A stretch of DNA of 64,000 bases. Origin: Vibrio viridaestus (lineage in GTDB: Bacteria; Pseudomonadota; Gammaproteobacteria; Enterobacterales; Vibrionaceae). The notes beneath the pieces are model-generated. The model saw only the letters and a list, made by a program, of their open reading frames with translations, searched no databases and was not told where the DNA came from. The number at the start of each line of letters is the position of its first letter. Position 1 is the first letter of the stretch. Location of the stretch: positions 372,001 through 436,000 of the forward strand of contig NZ_RJVQ01000001.1 in NCBI RefSeq assembly GCF_003856525.1, read 5' to 3'. The translations under genes and the position numbers were made by a program. Positions 44,646 to 54,451 of this stretch are shown in pieces.

Positions 44646-45601
44646 TTTAAACGTACCAATAGATAGAGAAAATAAGGAGCACCAAGCATGGCGGTAAGAA
44701 TACCTGCGGGTAGTTCAAGAGGCGGATGAATAATACGAGCACACAGGTCAGCAACAAGTAGGAGGAGCGCGCCCACTAACATTGAAACTGGTAATAACCG
44801 CTGATGACGACCACCAATTATTTGTCTCGCAAGATGAGGGCTTACTAAGCCTAGGAATGAAAGAGGTCCCACAACCGCAACGCATGCCGATGTCCACCCG
44901 ATGGCAATACACAAAACAGAAAGTCTGGTTCTGTTCACTTTAATACCTAATGTGTTTGCCTTTTCCTCTCCAAGCACCAGTAAATTCAGTGCATGACATC
45001 GCCATAAGGCAAAAGGCACTAGAATTAACCAGGGAGTTAGCATCCAAAGTTGGGACCATGTTCTTCCCCAAAGGCTTCCTGTTAGCCAAAGTAATGCGTT
45101 GTTCACCTCCATCGGTTGCGTGAGCAATACAAAATCGATTGCACATCCAAAAAAAGCAGACAACGCGACACCCGACAACGCCAAACGAATCGGCTGCGTC
45201 ATCTTACGACATAGCATTAGCAGTAATATGGCGCTGAAAAGACCACCGATTAACGCAATCAGAGGGAGCCAAAACACACTCAGTCCTGGGACAAAAACCA
45301 TCCATAAAACCGCGGCTAAACCCGCACCATGACTGATGCCCAAGATATCTGGAGAGGCCAGTGGATTACGCACAACCCCTTGTACGAGCGTGCCAGCACC
45401 AGCCAACGAAGCCCCCACGACAATGGCCAGAATCAAGCGAGGTAAACGATATTCATGAATGGTAAAGTACGACTCGCTTCCCACAAATAGACCTTGCCAA
45501 ACTTGAGCTAGAGAGAGGTCGACGGCCCCTAACATCAAGCTTGAAATTGCAATAACGACGATCAGTATAAAAAGCGAGCCTATTTTATAGGTAGGATTCA
45601 T
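44642..45601 (-). CDS. fecD: Ferric-siderophore ABC permease (FecD/PvuD-like)
   Basis: This 319-residue permease of the FecCD family reads like E. coli FecD: YRLPRLILAIVVGASLAGAG near residue 47, NPLASPDILGISHGAGLA near 77, NNALLWLTGSLWGR near 178 and the C-terminal PLELPAGILTAMLGAPYF. About nine membrane helices are expected. The ATG at 45601 overlaps the FecC stop (ATGA-type coupling); a longer upstream reading has no homology. It forms a heterodimer with FecC. Confidence 0.9.
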   Translation of the reverse strand: MNPTYKIGSLFILIVVIAISSLMLGAVDLSLAQVWQGLFVGSESYFTIHEYRLPRLILAIVVGASLAGAGTLVQGVVRNPLASPDILGISHGAGLAAVLWMVFVPGLSVFWLPLIALIGGLFSAILLLMLCRKMTQPIRLALSGVALSAFFGCAIDFVLLTQPMEVNNALLWLTGSLWGRTWSQLWMLTPWLILVPFALWRCHALNLLVLGEEKANTLGIKVNRTRLSVLCIAIGWTSACVAVVGPLSFLGLVSPHLARQIIGGRHQRLLPVSMLVGALLLLVADLCARIIHPPLELPAGILTAMLGAPYFLYLLVRLK

Positions 45602-46587
45602 ACCGCTCTTCTCCTTACTAGGTAAAGAAAGCATGGCGCGCCAATAAGAGCCAGTACAGCCCCAGCAGGTGTTTCGGTTGGAAAGATAACAGCGCGACTT
45701 AATACATCCGCTAACACGCATAGAAAACTGCCTAAAACCATACAAACTGGAAGCAGTTTGCGATGATCATAGCCAACAAGATAACGACCGATATGCGGTA
45801 CAAGCAGACCAACAAAGGCAATCGAACCAACCGCACTGATGCTGATACCCACTAAAATTAACACCGCAATACTGATGGTAAATCTAAGCCGAGATAGGTT
45901 GACACCAAGAGTCATCGCTCTCTCGTCACCCATGACCAACACATTGAGCCGTGGCGCTAAGGTGGTACAAACCAATAGAGAAACAAGGATTATAGGGGCT
46001 AACCAGTCGACGACGGACCATTCAACACTGGCGAACGACCCCGCCAGCCACACCATAACGCTTGATGCCTGATCCTCAACCAAAATAACGGATGCTTTGG
46101 TTATTGCTGCGCACAACGCTGATATCGCAATCCCAGCGAGTACCAACTGCGCTTTATTTGTTTTCCTATTGAAACCACCCCCGATCATCATAACTAATGT
46201 CCAGGTCGTGGCACCGCCTATCATCGCCGCCACTGCACTGGATATTGGAGAACTTGCAGCAGCAAAGGTTGAAACAAGAGCAATCCCAAGAATAGCTCCT
46301 GCATTAACGCCAAACAGTCCAGGAGAGGCGAGTGGATTCTGCGTCAGTGCTTGCATTAAGCACCCAGCTGCTGCAAGGCTTGCACCGACGAGTAGTGCGA
46401 CCAAAATCCGAGGTAAACGCACATCCTGAACTAAAACCTGAGCAACACTATCCTGATCGGGTCTAAATAATCCCAACAGCGCATCATGACTTGAAATAGG
46501 AAACGCCGAAAACGCAGACAGTCCCCACCATGAGGTAAGGACTGTAACGACAATCAGTATTAGGACAATAGAAACATAACGAATCAT
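45598..46587 (-). CDS. fecC: Ferric-siderophore ABC permease (FecC/PvuC-like)
   Basis: The 329-residue permease matches FecC in detail: VRLPRILVALLVGASLAAAG near residue 55, NPLASPGLFGVNAGA near 88, ERAMTLGVNLSRLRF near 220, and a C-terminal ETPAGAVLALIGAPCFLYLVRRR. It shares one base with the FecB stop and four with the FecD start, so FecB, FecC, FecD and FecE are translationally coupled. Confidence 0.9.
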   Translation of the reverse strand: MIRYVSIVLILIVVTVLTSWWGLSAFSAFPISSHDALLGLFRPDQDSVAQVLVQDVRLPRILVALLVGASLAAAGCLMQALTQNPLASPGLFGVNAGAILGIALVSTFAAASSPISSAVAAMIGGATTWTLVMMIGGGFNRKTNKAQLVLAGIAISALCAAITKASVILVEDQASSVMVWLAGSFASVEWSVVDWLAPIILVSLLVCTTLAPRLNVLVMGDERAMTLGVNLSRLRFTISIAVLILVGISISAVGSIAFVGLLVPHIGRYLVGYDHRKLLPVCMVLGSFLCVLADVLSRAVIFPTETPAGAVLALIGAPCFLYLVRRRAV

Positions 46588-47495
46588 TAGTTACTCTGAG
46601 TTAGCTTCATCAAATCCTTTGCCATGTATTCAGCAGCCATAATGCCACGGCACCTAGCCCATAAGTTACCATCAACATGATAGATACGGTGATTTTTTGC
46701 AGCCTTTAGCACTTTCCAAAGAGGTTGTTTTTCCCATTTAGCAACAATGCTATTGGCAACATAGTCACCCACAACAAGGTAATCAGGATTGATTGCTAAT
46801 AACTGCTCTAAGCTAATCTGACGAGAGGCATTTTCATTTTTCAATACCGTCGAGCCTTTTAGTCCCAGCGCATGGATGACGCCACCTGCGTAGGAATCTC
46901 GTGAATGAGCATAAAACCCATTTTCACGAGCAACGCCAAACTGCACGGTCTTATCATTTAATCCAGCATGAGCAAGACGTTGTTTGTATTCATCCATCAA
47001 TTCATTGTGCGCTTTTAAACGCTGAGTCATTTCGCTCTCTTTACCAACGACCTTACCGATAATAGCGGCCGATTTGAGGTTGCTTTCATACGTTTCACGA
47101 CGAGAAGGCAGCAGCAAAGTTGGCGCTATTTTATTTAATTCTTTATAGATTCCCGAATGGCGATCCACATCAGCAATAATTAAATCAGGCTTAAGAGATG
47201 AAATGACTTCAAGACTAGGTTGAGAACGCGTACCCACGGAGCGCCAGTTATTCAATTTATCGCGTACACTTGGCAATAAACGAGATGGATCATTGTCATC
47301 CGCGATTCCTATTGGACTGACATCAACAGAAACTAACGCATCAACAAATGAGAATTCGAGAGCAACAATTCTCTTCGGCGTGTGATCGATAGAAAACTGA
47401 CCATGACTATCGGTAACAGTAACCGCATAGCTTGACATAATGCCGAACGACCATAGACATAGGACTTTAAAAATAGCGTTGATCGAGTTTTTCAT
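46587..47495 (-). CDS. fecB: Periplasmic iron-siderophore binding protein (FecB/PvuB-like)
   Basis: The 302-residue precursor has a signal peptide (about 1-24) and a class III binding-protein fold closely resembling FecB. TPKRIVALEFSFVDALVSV near residue 40, PIGIADDNDPSRLLP near 61, GTRSQPSLEVI near 89 and NLWARCRGIMAAEYMA near 275 are the clearest blocks. It hands ferric citrate or a citrate-based siderophore such as vibrioferrin to FecCD. It follows the TonB receptor gene after a hairpin that may reduce read-through. Confidence 0.9.
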   Translation of the reverse strand: MKNSINAIFKVLCLWSFGIMSSYAVTVTDSHGQFSIDHTPKRIVALEFSFVDALVSVDVSPIGIADDNDPSRLLPSVRDKLNNWRSVGTRSQPSLEVISSLKPDLIIADVDRHSGIYKELNKIAPTLLLPSRRETYESNLKSAAIIGKVVGKESEMTQRLKAHNELMDEYKQRLAHAGLNDKTVQFGVARENGFYAHSRDSYAGGVIHALGLKGSTVLKNENASRQISLEQLLAINPDYLVVGDYVANSIVAKWEKQPLWKVLKAAKNHRIYHVDGNLWARCRGIMAAEYMAKDLMKLTQSN

Positions 47496-47535
47496 TTTTC
47501 TCCCTGCTCAAGTTGAGTGAGTCAAAAACAACGAA

Positions 47536-47556
47536 GGTCTGACATGACGTCAGACC
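47536..47556 (-). terminator. Attenuator-like hairpin between the TonB receptor and fecB
   Basis: GGTCTGAC and GTCAGACC form a perfect 8-bp stem with a 5-nt loop, followed on the minus strand by a TTCGTTGTTTTT stretch. It could allow more receptor than importer to be made from one Fur-controlled promoter. Confidence 0.6.
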
Positions 47557-47577
47557 TGGATTATTGAATCGATTATC

Positions 47578-49719
47578 TTAAAAATCGTAACTTGCTGTCA
47601 GATAGACACGACGGCCTTCACCCACAAAATGACCCGTTCTTTCTAAGAACCCACTCACAGCGTACTCTTTATCAAATAGGTTCTTAATATTGAGCTGTAC
47701 GGTCCAATCATCCACCTTCGTTTGCCAAGAGGCGTCGTAGATAGTATATGGTTTGACTCGTTGTCCATCCTGACTTAGCTGTTCGCTAACATAACTTGCT
47801 CCAAAGCCAACTGACGAGTTGAGTGAGGCAAGATCATAACGAGTCCAGGCACCGAGTTGGTGGTGAGGCGCATTCGCGAATCGCGTACCGACACTGCGGC
47901 TTATTCCGTCATAAGCTTGTTTTACACGAGTATCGTTGTAGGCATAAGAAAGGTTAGCCGCCCAGTTTTCGGTTAAATCAGCGAGAACGTCCGCTTCAAT
48001 ACCCTGACTACGAACTTTGCCATAAGCTACGTATTTATCGTCATCCTCAGGATCTTCCTGCAACACGTTCTCTTTTATGATGTGGTACGCCGCAAGATTA
48101 AGGTTGACTTTGTTATCCAACCAATATGTACGAACGCCGACTTCTTTCATGATGCTTTCTTCTGGATCAAATGGTCCACCAGCGGAAGATGCTTGTTTAG
48201 CGGCATCCTGAGGTACAAACCCTGTAGCCACGACAGCATAAGGATGGACATTCTGGGTCAATTCATAAGTAGAACCAAGACGGTAGGACATCCCGCCACC
48301 GTCATACTCGTCAGTAGCATCATTTTTTATATCATCAATATGATCACTGAATCCGTCCCAACGTAATCCACTGGTGACATTCCAGCGCGCTGTAACATCC
48401 CATTGATCTTGCAGATATAAGCCGTAACGCTCAGAGCGAGTATTCGTCTCTTTATTTAGTGTCGTCGCAACACTGCTGGTATCTTCATCGTAAACGGGAT
48501 CCGTCAGGCTAAGATTACTTGCCGTCCCACGGTAATAAACATAGTGAGTATCTATGTGGTAGTAATCAGCGCCCATCAATACAGTATGATCACCGTATTC
48601 TGCGATTAGATTGCCTGTGACAGAACCCGCTTTATGTTTCCAAAGTTGATCGCGTAACTGACGCTTGGTTGTGTCATAAACACCGTCGCTATCGGTATCT
48701 AACAGACCATTTGGCTCATGATAACGCTGTGTTTCCGTATTTTCGAAGTAGCGCAGAGTCAGATTTCCACTCCAATGCTCATCAAAGTAATGATCCAGAC
48801 GAGCCTGATAAACCTGGGCATCTAAATCTTGATAATCCGAAGCTTCGTTTGCATTCCAATCTGTACTGGTCAGGAAATTACCATTATCATCCACAGGAAT
48901 ACCACGAAGACGGTAGCCACCGTTATGCTGCTGAACGTCCATAAACTGCAAACCAAGAGTGGTATCTTCAGACGTATCAATCTCATAACCTAAATCGATG
49001 ATTCGATTTCTTACATCTGTATTCTTACGTGCTGGGTTTTCGTGGTCCTGATACACGCCAATACGGTATCGTTGTGTTTGTGCATCATTTGCCGATCCAG
49101 AGAGCTCTACACTTCCACTGGCAAAATCGTCATTACCACCTGTCACACTGACTTTGCGTTTCGTATCTACCGTTGGCTTCTTGGTCACATAATTAATGAC
49201 ACCACCAGGTTCCCCACCACCATTAAGTGCTGCGGATGGACCTTTGAGGACTTCAACTCGTTCGATATTAAACAACTGCGGAATAGAGAAACCTTCAAAC
49301 GGATTTCCTCTCACGCCATCAAAAAGTGTCTCATCTTGACGAAAGCCACGAAAGGTTACGTAGGAATAATTGTACGCACTTAATCCACTGATCGAACGAT
49401 AGAGATCGGTAATCTCACGAGCGCCTTGATCTTCGATGAGCTGTCTTGGCAAAACCTGAACAGATTGTGGTGTCTTATCAATATCGGTTGGCGTTTTCGT
49501 TGCAAAAGTCGTTTCTTGTGCTCGATACAATGATAATGCACGGCCATAGACTTTGACGACATCGTCTGAGCTGCTTGGTTCAGAACTATCGTCAGAGGAT
49601 ATTTGTTGATTCGTTTTTGACTCGACGCTACCACTATCGTCGGTCGCCCATGTTGGGAAAGAAGATGCAGCCAGCATCGCAAGCATGAGTGGTGTTAAAG
49701 AAAATCGTTGAGTAATCAT
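47578..49719 (-). CDS. TonB-dependent ferric-siderophore receptor
   Basis: The 713-residue outer-membrane receptor has a signal peptide ending near FPTWATDD (about residue 26). A plug domain follows (TPQSVQVLPRQLIEDQGAREITDLYRSI from about 80, then VLKGPSAALNGGGEPGGVINYVTKKP near 155), then a beta-barrel ending in an aromatic strand (YLTASYDF). Unlike E. coli FecA it has no N-terminal FecR-signalling domain, so control is by Fur alone. It sits just upstream of fecBCDE-like genes; PvuA-type (vibrioferrin) or hydroxamate receptors are plausible. No siderophore-synthesis genes are near, so the ligand may be a foreign siderophore. Confidence 0.9.
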   Translation of the reverse strand: MITQRFSLTPLMLAMLAASSFPTWATDDSGSVESKTNQQISSDDSSEPSSSDDVVKVYGRALSLYRAQETTFATKTPTDIDKTPQSVQVLPRQLIEDQGAREITDLYRSISGLSAYNYSYVTFRGFRQDETLFDGVRGNPFEGFSIPQLFNIERVEVLKGPSAALNGGGEPGGVINYVTKKPTVDTKRKVSVTGGNDDFASGSVELSGSANDAQTQRYRIGVYQDHENPARKNTDVRNRIIDLGYEIDTSEDTTLGLQFMDVQQHNGGYRLRGIPVDDNGNFLTSTDWNANEASDYQDLDAQVYQARLDHYFDEHWSGNLTLRYFENTETQRYHEPNGLLDTDSDGVYDTTKRQLRDQLWKHKAGSVTGNLIAEYGDHTVLMGADYYHIDTHYVYYRGTASNLSLTDPVYDEDTSSVATTLNKETNTRSERYGLYLQDQWDVTARWNVTSGLRWDGFSDHIDDIKNDATDEYDGGGMSYRLGSTYELTQNVHPYAVVATGFVPQDAAKQASSAGGPFDPEESIMKEVGVRTYWLDNKVNLNLAAYHIIKENVLQEDPEDDDKYVAYGKVRSQGIEADVLADLTENWAANLSYAYNDTRVKQAYDGISRSVGTRFANAPHHQLGAWTRYDLASLNSSVGFGASYVSEQLSQDGQRVKPYTIYDASWQTKVDDWTVQLNIKNLFDKEYAVSGFLERTGHFVGEGRRVYLTASYDF

Positions 49720-49761
49720 TAGATTGTATAGGAATTATTTATCTCATTCACAAAAACTAAC

Positions 49762-49778
49762 AGAGAATCATTCTCATT
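49762..49778. promoter_or_regulatory. Fur box upstream of the TonB receptor
   Basis: AGAGAATCATTCTCATT reads AATGAGAATGATTCTCT on the minus strand and closely fits the Fur consensus. It lies about 45 nt before the receptor start. Confidence 0.8.
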
Positions 49779-49804
49779 ACAATTTTAATTACAGTTTTGT
49801 AAGT

Positions 49805-49833
49805 AAAGAAAATGCGACCTAAATAGGTCGCAT
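49805..49833 (-). terminator. Terminator of the chemoreceptor gene
   Basis: ATGCGACCT and AGGTCGCAT form a perfect 9-bp stem with an AAAT loop. On the minus strand TTTTCTTT follows. Confidence 0.7.
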
Positions 49834-49875
49834 ATGCACGATAAAATGAATAATTACTATCCTGAATTATCGATA

Positions 49876-51465
49876 TCAAACGCCAAAGCGCTGGATTTGC
49901 CCTCGCAGTTCTTTCAGCTCCATTAATAATTTATCCTTAACTTCAACACTCTCTTTTGTGAGCTGAGTGTTTACTTTTGCGACTTCAGAAATGTTACCGA
50001 CACGAGTATTGAGGTCATCAGCAACATAACTTTGCTGTTCTGTTGCTGCCGTTATTTGATGATTCAAGTCGTTAAAACTGACGATCGAAGCGATAATCTC
50101 ATCAAATAGGCTAATGGCGTCTCCTGCTTGTTGTGAGACTTTTTCAGTTTGGTCTTTTGAGTCGCGCATAGCTTTAGCCGCATCACTGGAACCTTTCTGA
50201 ATACGTTCAACTACCGTTTGAATTTCGATAGTTGATTGATGAGTTCGGTTAGCAAGGTTACGAACTTCATCGGCAACGACAGCGAATCCTCGACCCGATT
50301 CCCCTGCCCTAGCGGCTTCAATGGCCGCATTCAATGCCAACAAGTTGGTTTGCTCTGCGATCCCTCGGATCACTTCCAATACCGATCCTATATTTTGCCC
50401 ATCCTGCTCCAGAGTGCTCACAACCGAAGACGCCTCCTCCATCGATGCAACGACCGAATGTAATGAATTCATCGTACTGTTCAGTGTCTTTTGTCCTGAA
50501 AGTGAACGATTCTGTACGTCCGATGAACTTTGTTGAGTTTTTTGTGCAGAAGTTGCCACTTCATTTAGGGAAGCCGACATTTCATGTATGGACGTAGCGA
50601 CCTGTTCAGTATCAGTATTTTGCTCTCTCGCTCGCGCATCTATCTGCTGCATGTTTTCACCGATTCGATCAGCAAGACTCGTAGTTTTATGAATGGTATT
50701 AGATACCTGAGAAACGACCCCATATACCACGTTAATGAATTGATTAATGTGCTTTGCCAATTCTCCCATTTCATCTGAGCTCTTCACATCAAGGGTCTTG
50801 TTCAAATTCCCGCTCGAGCTACCCAGTTCAGCAATTCTATCAATCATGATATGAAGCGGTTTGACAATAAAGCTTTGAATGACCCACAGAACAACGATGG
50901 CAACAATGATGGATATGACGATGATGAAAACGCCAGAGGTTTTAATGGTCGCTATAGTTGTCTCAAGCTCTTCAGCCGTTTTTTCTACCTTAGCATCTCC
51001 AGCCTCTTCTAATTCAGAAATAAACTGATGCATTTCATCCACGATATTGAGCAGAGAAACCAAAGACTGGGAGCGGGATTCCGGCGTACTTTGCAGCAAA
51101 CCACGTTTAGCTTGCTCAAATTGACTGACATAGCTATCTAGCTTGCTAGTCTGAGCAGATTCAATTAAGCCCGCCGCTTTTAGGCGAGCAAAGGACTCAT
51201 CAACTAAGGCTTCGGCATCTTGAAGAAGCTGTTTGGCTTTAGTTTGATCAATTTCTCCAGCTGCAAATCTCTGGAGATAGATAACTTGCTCTTGCAATCC
51301 AATAGTGCCTTCCATCGCACCGTCCGCGGTTGACCAAGCGGGGCCAGTAACGAATTCGAGTGCAGAAACCAAACGATTAACACCAGAACGACTCAACATA
51401 GAGCTCGCAATCACTAAAACGATTAGTGCAGCAATACACGCATACAACTTAGTACTAATTTTCAT
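49876..51465 (-). CDS. Methyl-accepting chemotaxis protein
   Basis: The 529-residue receptor has a membrane helix at about 7-27, a periplasmic helical ligand domain of ~145 residues, a second helix near 176-197, a HAMP domain near 199-250 and a cytoplasmic coiled-coil signalling domain. The CheA/CheW-binding hairpin tip is near 375-400 ([32 protein letters not shown]). The periplasmic domain resembles four-helix-bundle (4HB/HBM-like) sensors. No C-terminal CheR/CheB pentapeptide is present. It is monocistronic. The ligand is unknown; proximity to the siderophore receptor is not evidence of iron sensing. Confidence 0.93.
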   Translation of the reverse strand: MKISTKLYACIAALIVLVIASSMLSRSGVNRLVSALEFVTGPAWSTADGAMEGTIGLQEQVIYLQRFAAGEIDQTKAKQLLQDAEALVDESFARLKAAGLIESAQTSKLDSYVSQFEQAKRGLLQSTPESRSQSLVSLLNIVDEMHQFISELEEAGDAKVEKTAEELETTIATIKTSGVFIIVISIIVAIVVLWVIQSFIVKPLHIMIDRIAELGSSSGNLNKTLDVKSSDEMGELAKHINQFINVVYGVVSQVSNTIHKTTSLADRIGENMQQIDARAREQNTDTEQVATSIHEMSASLNEVATSAQKTQQSSSDVQNRSLSGQKTLNSTMNSLHSVVASMEEASSVVSTLEQDGQNIGSVLEVIRGIAEQTNLLALNAAIEAARAGESGRGFAVVADEVRNLANRTHQSTIEIQTVVERIQKGSSDAAKAMRDSKDQTEKVSQQAGDAISLFDEIIASIVSFNDLNHQITAATEQQSYVADDLNTRVGNISEVAKVNTQLTKESVEVKDKLLMELKELRGQIQRFGV

Positions 51466-51566
51466 ACTATCTTCTCACTACGCAACGGGAGTCATACTCC
51501 CTTCAATTGTTATTATTTTCTTAGTAAAAATTTAGCTGATGATTGCAAATAAGTCAGTCTTTTAAA

Positions 51567-52478
51567 CTAATTGATCAGATCTTTAGCCATTACAACCTCA
51601 CATGCATCATGTCCTGTATTGCCAAGCGGTCCTGATAACGGACGATAGCCAAGTTTCTCATACAAAGAAATCGCTTCCTTTAGACATGCGGTTGTTTCCA
51701 GATAACCTGTTGTGAATCCAAGTTGTACTGCATGCTGCTCTACCATATTGATAATTCGTTTTGCTAATCCCTGACCTCGACAACTCGGTAAAAAGTACAT
51801 TTTTTGCAGCTCGCAAACGTCGGGCCGACCTTTTAGAGGCGCAAATCCTCCACCGCCAATGATCTTTCCGGCCAATTCAACGACCCAGTAACCGCAATTA
51901 GGTTGACTGTATACTCCATACATATCATCTAACGTCGGATCGGCAACGCCATATCCTTTGTCTGCTGTCAGCCCATATTCGGCTGAAACATCTCTGATTA
52001 CTTGAGCGATATAAGGATTATCGGTTTTACAAAGCGGACGGATCACAAACCTGTCATGCTGACATGCCTTGACCAGACCCTTAATCAGATTCTCACACCC
52101 AGCCCTTATTTCGTCGGCCTCGTTTTCTGATAATGTTGCGAGGACAGAAGAGAAAAAAGCGCTTTGCTGACAGTCTAACTGATGCAAAACGGTCTCCCCC
52201 TTTGCAGTCACTGAGATAATTTGTCTGCGCTTATCACCACAATGCACATCTAATTGGACTAACCCAAGGTTTTCTAGACGTTTCACAGTACGACTTGCAT
52301 TAGACTTATCGACTAGCAGTTGCTCAGCCAACTGATTGACTGACATCGGTAATAACTTAATTTCTCCCAAAGCGTGAGCTTGAACGGGCGTTAAATCAAC
52401 CTCGCCACATGTTTGATCAAGCATTCCCAACAGTCGAACTAACTGCCTAGAGTATTGACGTAATATTGAATCCTGCAT
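51567..52478 (-). CDS. MarR-type regulator fused to a GNAT acetyltransferase
   Basis: The 303-residue protein has an N-terminal MarR winged-helix domain (about 1-140: [24 protein letters not shown]). A C-terminal GNAT acetyltransferase domain follows (about 150-303), with the acetyl-CoA loop [13 protein letters not shown] near 230 and [10 protein letters not shown] near 278. This fusion is a recognised family of bifunctional regulators. It lies downstream of sbmA on the same strand, with two TTGCGnnnCGCAA operators in its promoter, so autoregulation is likely. The acetylation substrate, such as a peptide or antibiotic related to the SbmA cargo, is unknown. Confidence 0.9.
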   Translation of the reverse strand: MQDSILRQYSRQLVRLLGMLDQTCGEVDLTPVQAHALGEIKLLPMSVNQLAEQLLVDKSNASRTVKRLENLGLVQLDVHCGDKRRQIISVTAKGETVLHQLDCQQSAFFSSVLATLSENEADEIRAGCENLIKGLVKACQHDRFVIRPLCKTDNPYIAQVIRDVSAEYGLTADKGYGVADPTLDDMYGVYSQPNCGYWVVELAGKIIGGGGFAPLKGRPDVCELQKMYFLPSCRGQGLAKRIINMVEQHAVQLGFTTGYLETTACLKEAISLYEKLGYRPLSGPLGNTGHDACEVVMAKDLIN

Positions 52479-52494
52479 AATTCACCCAAAAAAA

Positions 52495-52529
52495 TTGCGC
52501 ACCGCAACAAATTTAGTTGCGGTACGCAA
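52495..52529. promoter_or_regulatory. Tandem MarR-type operators / long stem-loop before the MarR-GNAT gene
   Basis: TTGCGCACCGCAA (52495-52507) and TTGCGGTACGCAA (52517-52529) are each near-perfect palindromes of the TTGC...GCAA kind bound by MarR proteins. Their centres are 22 bp apart, two helical turns. Together their flanks pair as a 17-bp stem with one G-U wobble on the minus strand, so the element could also act as a hairpin at the sbmA 3' end. Confidence 0.65.
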
Positions 52530-52558
52530 TTTATGCAAGTGGTTTTATCAAAAAAGGG

Positions 52559-53836
52559 CTAATCGTTTTGATACGCTTCTTCTAAGGCGACACCATCAGG
52601 TCCGTTATCAACAGCGTGCTCAAATGCTTTCAAACGTTTATAAATAGATAACAGTTCAACAATCGTCGTCCACGAGTTAACTAAGTACTGAAATGAGCTT
52701 TCTACCTGACTGAACGCATTTAGGATTCGCTGCATAACACCTAGGGTAAATACACCAGCAACAATCGATGGGGCCAAAGCGATTATAGGAATAAACTGTC
52801 CAAACTGCAGATACCCATAACGTACGACATTGAAATACACATAGTGCAGATACAACCTGAAGTAATTATGTCTTACATTGCTGAAAAGCTGGTTTAACGT
52901 AATAGGTTGAGCGCGATCCTCATGGTCTTCGCCATAGACCAATTCTTTACGATATGCGGCCTCTACTTTTTGGTTTTTGAACTCTAATCCAGGCAGTTTC
53001 ACACCAGCCATCGCGAGCAGGATGGTACCGAAAATAGACCATAGAATGGCAACAAAGACTAGGGCTTGGGGGACTTCTCCGACAATGGGTAATTCTTTAA
53101 CATAACCCGATAATCCCCATAGAATCGGCAGGAACGCTATCAGCGTCATAATCGAATTAAGAAAGCTCACACCTAAACTTTCCATGATGGACGCAAAGCG
53201 CATCGTATCTTCTTGAATACGCTGTGAAGCCCCTTCTATGTGGCGCACATGCTGCCATTTAGAGGTATAGTAATCAGTCATTGCCGTACGCCAGCGAAAC
53301 ACATAATGGCTGACAAAGAATGCGTTACACACCGCCACGGTGATTGCCACCATAAGAATGACCATAACCGTTGATAGCTCAGAATAAAACTCGGTAAGCG
53401 TAATGCTATTGGGAGCCGATAGCGCTTTTTGAATCAGATTATAAAAATCTCCGTACCATTCATTCAGCATCACACTGACTTCTACCTGGAACCACGTAAT
53501 AAAAACGATCAATGCCGATCCCATAACGGACCATTTTGCCCATTTCTGACCGCCAAACTTCATCCATAGACCCACAAAAATGGCGTAACAAACGAACATA
53601 TATTGGTAAAGCCAGTAATTATTGGCATTAGTTTGTGCTTCCTGAAACTGCATTTTAGCCGCTTGAGACGCTTTTTCACCTAAAGCAGCGGGATACTCAA
53701 CCCCAAACGCAGAAGCAAGACTGAGATGAGGTCCCAAGTCCTGAACAAAGATATACCAGGAAATGACACAAGCTAATGAGAACAACGCGAAGCTGAGAAA
53801 AAACAGCTTAGGTTTTGGAAAAAATGAATCGAACAC
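52559..53836 (-). CDS. sbmA: SbmA/BacA-family peptide importer
   Basis: SbmA is a proton-driven homodimeric inner-membrane transporter that imports proline-rich peptides, microcins, bleomycin and similar molecules. The 425-residue protein has about seven to eight helices. Near-identical family blocks are FFPKPK at the N-terminus, FVSHYVFRWRTAMTDYY near residue 175, HIEGASQRIQEDTMRFAS near 195, KLPGLEFKNQKVEAAYRKELVYGE near 292 and YLVNSWTTIVELLSIYKRL near 387. A GTG at 53836 with AGAGG upstream is the best start, matching the E. coli MFxSFFPKP beginning. The MarR-GNAT gene follows on the same strand. It diverges from a small exported-protein gene. Confidence 0.93.
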   Translation of the reverse strand: MFDSFFPKPKLFFLSFALFSLACVISWYIFVQDLGPHLSLASAFGVEYPAALGEKASQAAKMQFQEAQTNANNYWLYQYMFVCYAIFVGLWMKFGGQKWAKWSVMGSALIVFITWFQVEVSVMLNEWYGDFYNLIQKALSAPNSITLTEFYSELSTVMVILMVAITVAVCNAFFVSHYVFRWRTAMTDYYTSKWQHVRHIEGASQRIQEDTMRFASIMESLGVSFLNSIMTLIAFLPILWGLSGYVKELPIVGEVPQALVFVAILWSIFGTILLAMAGVKLPGLEFKNQKVEAAYRKELVYGEDHEDRAQPITLNQLFSNVRHNYFRLYLHYVYFNVVRYGYLQFGQFIPIIALAPSIVAGVFTLGVMQRILNAFSQVESSFQYLVNSWTTIVELLSIYKRLKAFEHAVDNGPDGVALEEAYQND

Positions 53837-54144
53837 TATGTATACCTCTTTTCTGACTGTGCGTAGAAAACCAAACTGCACTCAGAGACTTTTCTTATGA
53901 TTTTTAAAATGACACTTCCAGTGGCAGGCAACTCACTTACCCACCCCGCTTTTTGAATTGAGCTGTTGAAGAGTATTGAAGGTTTTGACCGCTGAAGTAA
54001 ACAAAAATTCACTCCAAATGTTCAACGACTTAAAAATAATACTGACATAAAATTCACATAACTCATTCATTCAGCTCACGATCATCATTTTTCTTCACTT
54101 TACTATGAATCTGTACTTTTGGTTACAGAAGAAACAGTAAGAAC
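53837..54144. promoter_or_regulatory. Divergent promoter region of sbmA and the small exported protein
   Basis: No gene is visible in this ~310-bp region. It must hold the promoters of sbmA (minus) and the 92-residue protein (plus). I see no copy of the TTGCGnnnCGCAA operator here, so the MarR-GNAT protein may not act directly on sbmA. Confidence 0.4.
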
Positions 54145-54423
54145 ATGATAAGAATAAAACAAATCGTTCCCTTTGCTGCTCTGGCTGTACTGCTCACATT
54201 TTGGGGCATAGGGATAAATAACGCGTTGGCTAGTACTGATGTTCCTCATCAGATGAAACAATCACAATCGGCTGTAACTGACTGCAAAACTGGACAAAAG
54301 GAATGTGTAAAATCGTTGTCCAAAGATCAGAATAGTGCTCCCAATAAGGACTATCAGAAGTTAGAGGATGAGCTTAAAAAAGAACAGAAGCAGATGAAGA
54401 CTCTGTCCGAACAAAAGAATTAA
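54145..54423 (+). CDS. Small exported hypothetical protein
   Basis: This 92-residue protein has a Sec-type signal peptide (hydrophobic residues ~7-25, likely cleavage after NALAS near 30). The mature part is hydrophilic, with two Cys (CKTGQKEC, near residues 47 and 53) that may form a disulphide, and a charged helical tail (LEDELKKEQKQMKTL). A typical terminator follows at once, supporting a real gene. It is divergent from sbmA. No family is recognised. Confidence 0.65.
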   Translation: MIRIKQIVPFAALAVLLTFWGIGINNALASTDVPHQMKQSQSAVTDCKTGQKECVKSLSKDQNSAPNKDYQKLEDELKKEQKQMKTLSEQKN

Positions 54424-54426
54424 ATG

Positions 54427-54451
54427 AAAACCGGCTGAAGCCGGTTTTTTT
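54427..54451 (+). terminator. Terminator of the small exported protein gene
   Basis: AACCGGC and GCCGGTT form a 7-bp stem with a TGAA tetraloop, followed by a run of Ts. Confidence 0.9.
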
